From contig NZ_JAYKTS010000011.1 of NCBI RefSeq assembly GCF_037024155.1, positions 1 to 64,000 of the forward strand: 64,000 bases of DNA, read 5' to 3'. A model generated the notes under the pieces. That model was given only the letters and a program-made list of their open reading frames with translations. It made no database searches and was not told where the DNA came from. This document shows, piece after piece, positions 38,060 to 45,989 of the stretch; within the stretch, counting starts at the first letter, position 1, and each line of letters opens with the position of its first letter. The translations under genes and the position numbers were made by a program. Origin of the DNA: Bacillus sp. 2205SS5-2 (GTDB lineage: Bacteria; Bacillota; Bacilli; Bacillales; Bacillaceae_K).

Positions 38060-39322
38060 GTGAGGATTGGTGTAATCTTACAGCATAGAAGAAAAGAATT
38101 AGGTCTAACTCAAGAGGTTGTGTGTTCGGGAATTTGCTCAATTACATATTTAAGTAAAGTAGAAAATAATGTAATAGCTCCCAAAAATGATATCTTACAG
38201 CTATTATGCAACCGATTAGACCTAAATCTTAATGACCTAAAAGAAGGTGATAGCAAAAGTTTAAAGGCTTTAATTAAAGAAGCCTATGAAGAAATTTCTA
38301 GAAGAAATGAGATAAAGATAGAAATATTGATAGATAAACTTATTAAAAAAAACCAAAACTTAATTGATCCAGAAATAAGTATTGGATATTTTATAGTTCT
38401 AGCAAATTACGCAATATATAAAAATAATCAAATAGAAGCACAAAATTATTTACATAAAGCTAATAATATGAAAAAGTATATGACTTTGGAATATGAATAT
38501 TGGTATCATAAATCAAATGGTTTTTTTCAATATCTATTTGGCTCTATAGAGAATAGTAAATCTAATTATGAGGAAGCTCAACAAGTCTTAGTTGAAATGA
38601 AAGGCGAAGATGCTAATCTATATTTTCAACTCGGTATGGTAAATTCAAGACTGAAAAAATTTGAACAATCTAATAAATATATAAAAATAGCTTTAGTTAC
38701 CTTTAATCAAGAGTTAAATTTCAAGAAAATTGTTGAATGCAATTTAATAATAGGCATTAACTACAGTAAAGTTGGAAATTTTAATAAAGCTGAAGAATAC
38801 TTCCTTAAATTAATCGATAATTTAAATTACTCTGATAATCAAAAAAACTTAAGTAGAGTTTATCATAACCTTGGAATTGTTTATTCATATAAAAATGAGT
38901 TAGTGAAGTCCTTAGATTTCTTCGGAAAATCACTAGACTTAAAAGATAAACCTGCTGAACGAGCAAATACAATATACTTATTAGCGTATACCTATAAACG
39001 ATATGGAGATATAGATAAAGCCTTCTACTACATGGATAAAGGCATCAAGATAACAGAGAACATTCAATCTCAACTGCTGTATAAATTTCAAATAATGAAG
39101 CTATATTCTATGGAAGGAAGCGAGATCCAACTAATCGAACTAGTAGAAAATACAATACTTCCTTACTATTTAGAAACAGATCCTATATTATCTAAGGAAT
39201 GTATGCTTTTATTAGCTGAATTATATCAAAAAATAAACCACTACAAGTCAGCTTGTAAATACTTTGAAAAATACTTAAGTACAGACAATACTATGCATAT
39301 AAGAAAGGAACTTTTATATTGA
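38060..39322 (+). CDS. RNPP-family peptide-responsive regulator (XRE HTH plus TPR)
   Basis: 420 aa from GTG 38060 (GGGGGTG 8 nt upstream; an ATG 12 codons earlier lacks a site). Residues ~1-55 are an HTH (RIGVILQHRRKELGLTQEVV ... ITYLSKVENN); the rest is nine or so TPR-like helical pairs. This is the architecture of PlcR, NprR, AimR and related cytoplasmic receptors that bind re-imported pheromone peptides. The stop overlaps the start of a small secreted-peptide gene (TTGA), as expected for a receptor-pheromone cassette. Target genes are not known; the flanking peptide-modification operon is the obvious candidate. Confidence 0.87.
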   Translation: MRIGVILQHRRKELGLTQEVVCSGICSITYLSKVENNVIAPKNDILQLLCNRLDLNLNDLKEGDSKSLKALIKEAYEEISRRNEIKIEILIDKLIKKNQNLIDPEISIGYFIVLANYAIYKNNQIEAQNYLHKANNMKKYMTLEYEYWYHKSNGFFQYLFGSIENSKSNYEEAQQVLVEMKGEDANLYFQLGMVNSRLKKFEQSNKYIKIALVTFNQELNFKKIVECNLIIGINYSKVGNFNKAEEYFLKLIDNLNYSDNQKNLSRVYHNLGIVYSYKNELVKSLDFFGKSLDLKDKPAERANTIYLLAYTYKRYGDIDKAFYYMDKGIKITENIQSQLLYKFQIMKLYSMEGSEIQLIELVENTILPYYLETDPILSKECMLLLAELYQKINHYKSACKYFEKYLSTDNTMHIRKELLY

Positions 39323-39441
39323 AAAGACTGATATTGTTTTTATCTGTTTGTATTTCTTTGGTGTTAACTATAACTCATAAACATAGTAATAGTTATAATA
39401 AGTGGATACCAATAATCAAAAAAAATAGAGAAGTAATTTAA
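39319..39441 (+). CDS. candidate signalling propeptide 1 (40 aa)
   Basis: TTG start 39319 overlapping the regulator stop, with AAAGGA 9 nt upstream. Product begins (M)KRLILFLSVCISLVLTI, a Sec signal-peptide-like segment, then a basic tail THKHSNSYNKW and IPIIKKNREVI. Position and length fit PapR/NprX-like pheromone precursors. The upstream 30 bp and the signal region are duplicated before the second peptide gene at 39562. Confidence 0.7.
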   Translation: MKRLILFLSVCISLVLTITHKHSNSYNKWIPIIKKNREVI

Positions 39442-39561
39442 ATATATTAAATTATGTGAAAATTCTATTAATAAATTTAAAAAGTAACAGAGTTAATCAT
39501 TGAATATTAGTATAAGAATATAATGTAATAATACATTGTACATAAGAAAGGAACTTTTATA

Positions 39562-39969
39562 TTGAAAAGAGTTGTATTAGTTGTTTTATCAGTTTGTATT
39601 TCTTTAATGCTGGCTATAACCTTAGCAGATGATTATCTAGACCCTTCACCAGCAATTATAGCAACAGATGAATATCCAGACCCTTCACTGGCATTTATGG
39701 AAACAGATGAATATCCAGACCCTTCACCGGCATTTATGGCAACAGATGAATATCCAGACCCTTCACCGGCATTTATGGCAACAGATGAATATCCAGACTC
39801 TTCACCGGCATTTATGGCAACAGATGAATATCCAGACCCTTCACTGGCATTTATGGCAACAGATGAATATCCAGACTCTTCACCGGCATTTATGGCAACA
39901 GATGAATATCCAGACCCTTCACCTGCTTTTATAGAAGCAGGTGAATATCCAAATCCTGTACACCTTTGA
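39562..39969 (+). CDS. candidate multicopy pheromone precursor with 13-residue repeats
   Basis: 135 aa from TTG 39562 (AAAGGA 9 nt upstream; same leader as the gene at 39319). Residues 1-22 (MKRVVLVVLSVCISLMLAIT LA) form a signal peptide. Then come eight 13-residue units, consensus DEYPDPSPAFMAT, and a final partial unit GEYPNPVHL. Changes between units are few (P/S, P/L, MAT/MET), and all units keep D-x-Y-x-D-x-S. Such a secreted tandem precursor could release several copies of the same short peptide per molecule. No enzymatic domain is present. Confidence 0.72.
   Translation: MKRVVLVVLSVCISLMLAITLADDYLDPSPAIIATDEYPDPSLAFMETDEYPDPSPAFMATDEYPDPSPAFMATDEYPDSSPAFMATDEYPDPSLAFMATDEYPDSSPAFMATDEYPDPSPAFIEAGEYPNPVHL
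39631..39945 (+). repeat. 39-bp tandem repeat within the peptide gene
   Basis: Eight consecutive in-frame 39-bp units (GATGAATATCCAGACCCTTC start of unit) encode the 13-residue peptide repeats. Near-identity at the DNA level shows recent expansion and permits copy-number changes. A second open frame across the repeat (39668-39934) is a shadow. Confidence 0.93.
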
Positions 39970-40050
39970 TATAAATTTATATTAATTATGTGAAGAGGGT
40001 TGTATCAAGAATCTCCAAAGGCATAGTTATAATTACTGGATATCAAAAAG

Positions 40051-40092
40051 CAAAAATCTGACTCAACGTAACTATTAAGTCAGACTTTTTGT
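40051..40092. terminator. bidirectional terminator between convergent operons
   Basis: CAAAAATCTGACT...AAGTCAGACTTTTTG inverted repeat with A-run and T-run flanks, between the peptide gene and the minus-strand M3 peptidase. Confidence 0.85.
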
Positions 40093-40096
40093 TTTC

Positions 40097-41797
40097 TTAC
40101 AAAATTTTAGGGAGAATTGTGTTTTCCATACAATATAATTGCTTATCAAACTCCTGAAAGAAGTCATCCATAAAATTCATTTCATTAATTTCAATCCCAG
40201 TAATTTCAAAAAAATCAGCTACACTTATAGTTTTACCTGCCTTTAAAATGTTTATTAACTTTTTCACAAAATCTGAATCGCTTTGGAGAATTTTAGAATA
40301 TAAGCTAATTGCAATTGTATAGCCAGCTGCATACTTGTATAAATAGAATGCATCGAATAAATGAGGTATCCTTACCCATTCTATTGCATTTTCATCATCA
40401 TAAGTAAAATGGGGACCATAGAACAATTGATAAACTTTATAATATTTATCAGATAAGTCTTTCGAAGAGAGTTCTTTAGAATTATCAATCTGTTCATGTA
40501 ACCAATATTCAAACTCAGAGAACAATGCAGGATTAAAGACCTTATCGATACATTTCCTAATATAATATGAAATATATTCTCTTTTTTTTCTAGGATTCTC
40601 AGTATTGTTTATTAAATAGTTTACGACTAGTACCTCGTTCAGTAGCGCAAATACTTCCCCAATAAAATTTGAATAACCTGCATCCGAATAGCCCTGATAT
40701 TCATTAGAAAGAGTACTGTGGACACTATGTCCTATTTCATGTGCAAGTGTATGAATACCGTCTATATCATTTTGCCATTCTAACAAAATAAATTGCTTCG
40801 TATCATACGAACCGATACTATATGAGCCTCTTCGTCTGTTTGGAGACATCTCGGAATGAATAAGACCTCTATCAGTAATTTCCTCAATTATGTTCTGGTA
40901 CTCCGTTCCTAACGGTGCTAATGCTTCTTTGACAAGTGACAAAGCCTGGTCAATTGTTTCAATATTGTCATTAAGCATCCTTTCAGGAGAATAATATAAA
41001 TCATAAGAATGTAATTCTTCTATTTCTAAGCATTTTTTTCTATTGTCAATATACTTATGAAAATAGGAGATGTTTTGATTGATATTTTTTAAGAAACGAA
41101 TGAAAAATTCTTTATTTAGCATATCATTGTTCAAAACTCCTGTAAGTGCAGAGTCAAATCCCTGTATGGATGCAAGTTCTTTATAGATTTTAATTTGAGA
41201 GATCAATAATTCCGATACCTCATCAATCACCCCAAAAAAATATCTATGATAGTTTTTAAAATTACTTTTTCTTACGAATGCATCATTACTATATAAACTA
41301 GTGTAAAATTCATCCTCATTTACTAACATATTTTTAGTATTATTTAATATCTTTCTATAAGATAATTTATTAAATTCAAGCTGTTGCATAAAATGGTCAA
41401 GTTTACCTTTATCATTATAAGTCTTTACTTTTAGTTTTTTTTCAATAATTTCATTATGTTTTGCTTGATCGTTAAGTGTATTTTTTATCTTTTCAATTTC
41501 TCGGCTCATTTTTTCTTTACGGTTTATCACTTTAACTAATAATTCTAACGCTTGTTGATAATTTCTTTGATTTGTATCATCACATAAGTCTAAATCGAAT
41601 TTCAATTTTGAATATACATATAACTTTTCTGCCGTACGTATCTCTTTCTCTCTAATGGTTAGAAGTTCTTTAATATTTTTATCACATAAAATTTCTTTTG
41701 TATCTTCTGTATTGAAATCAATCATAGTTTTTAAACCAAAAAAATCAGATTTCCATTCTTCTAATGAATTGTAGATTGAGTCTAAATTCCAAAGCAT
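40097..41797 (-). CDS. M3-family zinc oligopeptidase (PepF-like)
   Basis: 566 aa thimet/oligoendopeptidase F type metallopeptidase, cytoplasmic, cleaving short peptides. Zinc motif HEIGH (353-357, LAHEIGHSVHS) with the third ligand E381 in GEVFALLNE. The N-terminal half is the helical oligopeptidase_N region. GAAAGGGGTACGTT precedes the ATG. Last gene of the minus-strand peptide operon, 38 bp behind the MFS gene. It could trim the modified peptide, degrade leader fragments or turn over pheromone; the operon position favours a role in the modified peptide. Confidence 0.88.
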   Translation of the reverse strand: MLWNLDSIYNSLEEWKSDFFGLKTMIDFNTEDTKEILCDKNIKELLTIREKEIRTAEKLYVYSKLKFDLDLCDDTNQRNYQQALELLVKVINRKEKMSREIEKIKNTLNDQAKHNEIIEKKLKVKTYNDKGKLDHFMQQLEFNKLSYRKILNNTKNMLVNEDEFYTSLYSNDAFVRKSNFKNYHRYFFGVIDEVSELLISQIKIYKELASIQGFDSALTGVLNNDMLNKEFFIRFLKNINQNISYFHKYIDNRKKCLEIEELHSYDLYYSPERMLNDNIETIDQALSLVKEALAPLGTEYQNIIEEITDRGLIHSEMSPNRRRGSYSIGSYDTKQFILLEWQNDIDGIHTLAHEIGHSVHSTLSNEYQGYSDAGYSNFIGEVFALLNEVLVVNYLINNTENPRKKREYISYYIRKCIDKVFNPALFSEFEYWLHEQIDNSKELSSKDLSDKYYKVYQLFYGPHFTYDDENAIEWVRIPHLFDAFYLYKYAAGYTIAISLYSKILQSDSDFVKKLINILKAGKTISVADFFEITGIEINEMNFMDDFFQEFDKQLYCMENTILPKIL

Positions 41798-41835
41798 AAC
41801 GTACCCCTTTCTGAATGTAATATTTCATATATCTG

Positions 41836-43095
41836 TTAACTTATACTTTTAGTGATTTCATTCTTAGTTAATTGAATATCTGAGGGTTTTGGTAAATTTC
41901 TAAGTCTAGAGAAGATTAACCATATTGTGCTTATAGCGAAAAGGCCCAATCCTCCTAAAGCAAAAATAAGAGTTGGACTAAAATAGATGCCCAATAAGCC
42001 ACCACTCAATGAACCAAGTGGATATGACAAAGCACTAACAGATGTAATTATTGAAAATACCCTTCCCATTAATCTTGGTGGAATTAACATTTGTCCAACA
42101 GTTGATAAGAGAATTTCCGAAATTCCAAGTGGTATAGTTGCCAAAGAAAAGAAAAGAACGCCTAGTAGTGTGCTATAAGAAATTAACATAACAGATCCAA
42201 CCCAAAATAAAGTGGCTATTAAGTATAATATTATAGTAATCATGCCTAGGCGAAAGTTCCTAAATTTTGGTGCCATCACAGCACCGGCTAAAAAACCAAA
42301 AGAAAAAGCAGCTAATAGGTAACCGTAAGTGTCTGCACCTCCATGTTCATTTGAAAAAATCGGAAGTATTGCGAAAGCCATACCAAAAATAAAATTAGCT
42401 AAAATTGCACCTAGGAACATGTTCATAATTATGGTTCCCTTAATGAAATTAAACCCTTGTTTTAAATCATTAGAATAGTTGATAGCTACTTGTTTTATAG
42501 ATACCTTTTCTTTTCGAGAATCACTACTTTTTTGTAGTTTCATCATACTGAACAAAACAATAGTGATTACAAAAGTGAAAGAATCTAATATATATATATT
42601 TATTGCTCCAAACATAACGATCATAGCCCCGGCTAATCCTCTTGATATCATATCTACTGATCTAAAAGCAAAGGTCATTAGAGAATTTGCTGAAGCAAGT
42701 TGCTCGTTTTTTACAATAATAGGTATTAGTGAAGTCTGGGCAGGGTAAGTAAGTTGTTCCATTAGTGAGAGAATAGGCATTATTATTAATACCAAGGTTA
42801 TATTTAGCCATCCTACATAGTAGAGTATGGGAATCGATAGAATAAGAACCAGTTGGCATATTTGAGAAATAACCATTATTTTCTTCTTGTCATATTTATC
42901 AACTAATGGACCTGCTAAGAATTGCAAAGTGCTAGGTAAGGTGGTTAAAAAACCCGCAAGACCAGTATAAAAAGCTGATCCACCAAGATCTAGGACCAGC
43001 CACATAGCCGCAATAAGGTAAAGGCTGTCACCGATATTGGTAACAATCCTTCCTGCAAGTAACAGCATAAAATTTTTATTTTTTAATAAACTCAT
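41836..43095 (-). CDS. MFS exporter
   Basis: 419-aa major facilitator with ~12 membrane helices. Begins MSLLKNKNFMLLLAGRIVTN and has the loop-2 motif GPLVDKYDKKKIM (residues ~61-73), typical of drug or macrocycle exporters of the Bcr/MdfA-enterobactin-exporter type. Overlaps the acyltransferase-like gene by ATGA. In microcin C clusters the exporter is also an MFS protein encoded beside the E1-like enzyme, so it probably exports the mature peptide and contributes to self-protection (inference). Confidence 0.88.
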   Translation of the reverse strand: MSLLKNKNFMLLLAGRIVTNIGDSLYLIAAMWLVLDLGGSAFYTGLAGFLTTLPSTLQFLAGPLVDKYDKKKIMVISQICQLVLILSIPILYYVGWLNITLVLIIMPILSLMEQLTYPAQTSLIPIIVKNEQLASANSLMTFAFRSVDMISRGLAGAMIVMFGAINIYILDSFTFVITIVLFSMMKLQKSSDSRKEKVSIKQVAINYSNDLKQGFNFIKGTIIMNMFLGAILANFIFGMAFAILPIFSNEHGGADTYGYLLAAFSFGFLAGAVMAPKFRNFRLGMITIILYLIATLFWVGSVMLISYSTLLGVLFFSLATIPLGISEILLSTVGQMLIPPRLMGRVFSIITSVSALSYPLGSLSGGLLGIYFSPTLIFALGGLGLFAISTIWLIFSRLRNLPKPSDIQLTKNEITKSIS

Positions 43096-43991
43096 TCAAT
43101 TTCTCCATTCATATCAACTAATTCCCAAAACCATTGCTCCTTATATGCCTTTATATAAGTTTCGCCGAATGAGAATATTTCATTAAGGAATGCAGAAGCA
43201 TTGAGTAGACTTGGATCATATTCTCTTCCGAATGCAAAGTGTATTTTATTATTTTCCCAATAACAAGTCATAGGAATAACTTTAGCGTTAGCTTTTTTAG
43301 AAAGCGTGTAAACCCCAGTAGGTACGTTCATAGTTTTACCAAAGAAGTTTACTCTCTCGAACTCTTTTCCAATTCCATAAGAGAATTCAGGAAAAATAAT
43401 TCCAATATGATTCTTCATAACATTTTTAAGGAACCTTAACGGTGATGACATTGATGGTACCTTCAATAAGTTCATTCTTTTAAATTCTTCATGTTCAATA
43501 AAATTTTTTGCCCAATCACTTAGTAGGCCTCTCTCTTCGTCATTCACCAGCACAGAAATCTCTCTGTTAAATATAGTGGGTAGAATGGTAACCAAAGAAT
43601 ATGGACCTAGATGGAAAGGACATAATATTGTGGGATGTTTTTTATTACAAACAATCTCCATTTCTTTTAGACTTTCCTCATCTATTATTGTTGTTAGTTG
43701 TTTGTGGTGTAGGGCTAAAGAAAATTTCAGCCAGATTTTTTTACGCTCATAGCTGTATTGAATATAGTCATTAGCTAAATCTTCTATATTCAGAATATCT
43801 TTGAATGGAATTAATTTTTCTGATACATTTTTATGTCGTTCAGCTTTATTATCAGCTTCATAAATAGAACCCTCCTGATCAATTAGATCTATAAAGTTAT
43901 ATAGTCTCTTACGATCTGTAGAATCATTAAAAGGTATACTCTTCCATATATTTGAGTTATTAACCATATGATCGAAATCTATTACTGACAT
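43092..43991 (-). CDS. LpxL/HtrB-like acyltransferase family protein
   Basis: 299 aa. Recognised by CPFHLGPYSLVTILPTIFNR (residues ~124-143), the FPEFSYG segment (~200-206) standing for the second conserved block, VPTGVYTLSKKANAKVIP (~223-240), and a QWFWE end (286-290). Lipid A acyltransferases carry H-x4-D/E; here H127 is followed by Ser at the fifth position, so either the catalytic pair is altered or the substrate differs. AAGGAAGTG precedes the ATG. Located between the E1-like enzyme and exporter, it may acylate the peptide; it is not expected to act on lipid A in a Gram-positive. Confidence 0.7.
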   Translation of the reverse strand: MSVIDFDHMVNNSNIWKSIPFNDSTDRKRLYNFIDLIDQEGSIYEADNKAERHKNVSEKLIPFKDILNIEDLANDYIQYSYERKKIWLKFSLALHHKQLTTIIDEESLKEMEIVCNKKHPTILCPFHLGPYSLVTILPTIFNREISVLVNDEERGLLSDWAKNFIEHEEFKRMNLLKVPSMSSPLRFLKNVMKNHIGIIFPEFSYGIGKEFERVNFFGKTMNVPTGVYTLSKKANAKVIPMTCYWENNKIHFAFGREYDPSLLNASAFLNEIFSFGETYIKAYKEQWFWELVDMNGEIE

Positions 43992-44004
43992 TCAGCACAC
44001 TTCC

Positions 44005-45051
44005 TTATCTTAGTGATTTTGAAAATCCGTATCTCCATGTAAACGAAACATCTTCTATATTAAAGTCGCCCATTTTACCACTAAAGTTTGGTGACCAAAG
44101 TTCTGTAATTACAGATATTGCCTCATTTACTATTAAACCAGAAAGTATAGTAGCTAAAGGATTATAACTTCCCGTTATTCCTTCTATTCGTTGATTGCCG
44201 ATAAGGTTGGTAGTTCCATTTTTTTTTAGAGAATTCATGTCCCTCCAGCCCATTGTCTTTCCAGGAACAATGGTTATACCTGTGTTGGTATAATGGGAAT
44301 GGTATCCTCCTCCCACTATATGAGGTATTGAATTTTCTTCAAAAAAAGGGGTCATGGTGTCTGCTACAACATCAACTGAAGGCTCATCTGCGCAGACAAT
44401 AACTAGGTCACAGTTTACTAAACTTTTTTTTGTAGTTTTCGACATTTGCCCCTTAATTAACTCTTTAACAGAGTATACTTTAGCATCATATTCCTCTGTT
44501 AATAGCTTACTAAGTTCCTCCGCCTTCGATAAACCAATTGAGTGTTTTCTGTAACTTATTTGATGTTGCAGATTATGGCTTTCTATTATATCGGCATCTA
44601 CGAGGCTAAAAGAATTGATTCCTAAAGCAGCTAGCTCATGTGCTACTCTACTTCCAATTCCACCTACTCCAACAATACCTATTTTTGATTTGCGGATATT
44701 AACTATTGCATTATTAAACTGCTGGATAGATTGCGATTTTGTCATAATATAACTGTAAAATCTATTACTCTCATCTATATCTATTAAAGGTTCTATTCCT
44801 GAGATTACAATTTCATTACTGACCAGTATATCTACAATTTCAATTATGTCAGTACCTATAGTATTTTTACTTGCCCACTCTAATATATCCTCCTTAGAAC
44901 GACACTGGGACAAATATTCAATAAAGCAAATAATATTTTCTTCATCCACAGCAAAGGTTTTGTTTAAGTTTGTATTACCCATAACACATGTGATATGTGG
45001 AAAGTTATAATAAACGCTAATATCAAATCTTAAAATAAAATATGTATCCAT
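44005..45051 (-). CDS. ThiF/E1-like peptide adenylating enzyme (MccB-like)
   Basis: 348 aa. Residues ~1-90 are a small N-terminal domain similar in size to the peptide clamp of MccB. Residues ~120-348 form the E1/ThiF fold: nucleotide loop GIVGVGGIG (125-133), LVDADIIESHNLQHQ (150-164; the usual NLxRQ Arg is His), CADEPSVDV (220-228) at the Mg-binding position. MccB of microcin C7 is 350 aa and activates the C terminus of a 7-residue peptide. GGAGGG 6 nt before ATG. It directly follows a 15-codon peptide gene and a small terminator. No CxxC zinc pair is seen. Substrate assignment is inferred. Confidence 0.82.
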   Translation of the reverse strand: MDTYFILRFDISVYYNFPHITCVMGNTNLNKTFAVDEENIICFIEYLSQCRSKEDILEWASKNTIGTDIIEIVDILVSNEIVISGIEPLIDIDESNRFYSYIMTKSQSIQQFNNAIVNIRKSKIGIVGVGGIGSRVAHELAALGINSFSLVDADIIESHNLQHQISYRKHSIGLSKAEELSKLLTEEYDAKVYSVKELIKGQMSKTTKKSLVNCDLVIVCADEPSVDVVADTMTPFFEENSIPHIVGGGYHSHYTNTGITIVPGKTMGWRDMNSLKKNGTTNLIGNQRIEGITGSYNPLATILSGLIVNEAISVITELWSPNFSGKMGDFNIEDVSFTWRYGFSKSLR

Positions 45052-45071
45052 TATTGTCCCTCCAATAATAT

Positions 45072-45103
45072 AAAAAAGGGAGATAATAATTTACTATCTC
45101 CCT
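45072..45103 (-). terminator. attenuator hairpin between peptide gene and E1-like gene
   Basis: Perfect 9-bp stem AGGGAGATA / TATCTCCCT with a 9-nt loop and T6 on the minus strand. It begins 9 nt after the peptide stop and ends 21 nt before the E1-like ATG. It should make many short peptide mRNAs for each readthrough enzyme mRNA, as known for mccA-mccB. Confidence 0.88.
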
Positions 45104-45112
45104 AAAATAAGA

Positions 45113-45160
45113 TTAGCATTTTTTTGTATCGCCTTGTTTTTCAGTAGATACTAGTACCAT
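45113..45160 (-). CDS. 15-residue precursor peptide
   Basis: Encodes MVLVSTEKQGDTKKC, ATG 45160 to TAA. Excellent ribosome binding site GGAGGTGA ending 4 nt before the ATG. No signal peptide or leader-like extension: the whole peptide is the size of an E1 substrate such as MccA (7 residues in E. coli, longer in others). The C-terminal residue is Cys rather than the Asn usual for microcin C-type precursors. Followed by an attenuator and an MccB-like gene. The gene is far below normal annotation cutoffs. Support: start signal, stop, context. Confidence 0.8.
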   Translation of the reverse strand: MVLVSTEKQGDTKKC

Positions 45161-45189
45161 GTTCTCACCTCCCATGAGATTATGTATTT

Positions 45190-45218
45190 AAAGTTTGAAA
45201 TTTAATCCCTCAAACTTT
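45190..45218. promoter_or_regulatory. inverted repeat upstream of the precursor peptide gene
   Basis: Perfect 9-bp arms AAAGTTTGA / TCAAACTTT spaced by 11 bp, 30-58 bp upstream of the peptide ATG. The position suits an operator, perhaps for the RNPP-type regulator nearby. Not a terminator, as no T-run follows. Confidence 0.55.
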
Positions 45219-45989
45219 CTAAATTAAGAATAACTCAAATATAAGTTTTTGTGTATTGAGAAAATTCCTTTAATTCAAAAGGATAATTGAGGTTTCTTAT
45301 GGGGATTTTTTCAATTTTTTCAACAAACAATATATATATAATGCTAGATGCATTGGGTACGTTTTCATTATTTGAAGCTAGTTATATCCCATCCCTTTTT
45401 ATTGGGAAGCATGGGGACGTATCTCGTGCTTCATTTTGTCTTTTGAGCATGTCCTTTAATACTTTTCCCTCCAGATAATAGACCTTTTTTCTTTGAAATT
45501 GCAATGGCGGATGGTTCTATATACTTTACAAAAGAAGAATATTGATTTTGGAAAGTAGTAAAACTAAAATTAGACTAGAATGAAAAAAGCTGATTCAAGA
45601 AGTTTTAAAATTTATAGTAGTAGTAGTAATTTCTCTTATTTTGTAAAAAATGATATAAATTTATTTAAAGATAATATTGGTATCTCTTTTGCTCAGAATT
45701 TAGTATGGATGTACAAACTTTCGTAGTTACTGTTGACACAAGAGATGCTCAAAAAATCTAGAAATGGCTAACTCTGAAAAAATTTGGTTGAATGCTTTCT
45801 AATAAACGTACGAAACAAAAGCAAAACCAATGAAAAATTAATTTGAATATATTGTTATTTTTTATAACTCTAAGAGGACCATTCCCAGCCAAACTATTTG
45901 TCACCTCTAACGTATAAAAAAGCTATAGATGTTATGAGAGATTTAATATTAATATGCTGAAAAATTGAAATCGAAAGGAAGTAAAGTTC
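45219..45989. other. decayed region without a convincing gene
   Basis: 770 bp of AT-rich sequence. A 48-codon frame (45580-45726, MKKADSRSFKIYSSSSNFSY...) has no good ribosome binding site. The stretch at ~45400-45490 reads on the minus strand like a short fragment of an old mobile-element gene. Nothing else is supported. Confidence 0.5.

Noticed and set aside
39668..39934. Open frame of repeated NIQTLHRHLWQQM units on the plus strand
   Set aside because: It is the +1 frame of the 39-bp repeat; the repeat length keeps all frames open. The frame with signal peptide and ribosome binding site is the real one.
39631..39945. CRISPR array
   Set aside because: Units are contiguous 39-bp in-frame coding repeats without unique spacers. 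No CRISPR array or cas gene was seen anywhere in the window.
45287..45478. 63-codon plus-strand frame
   Set aside because: AT-rich chance frame, no start signal, overlaps the upstream side of the minus-strand peptide operon.
45580..45726. 48-codon frame MKKADSRSFKIYSSSSNFSY...
   Set aside because: Considered as an extra precursor or bacteriocin peptide, but it lacks a ribosome binding site and lies in decayed sequence.
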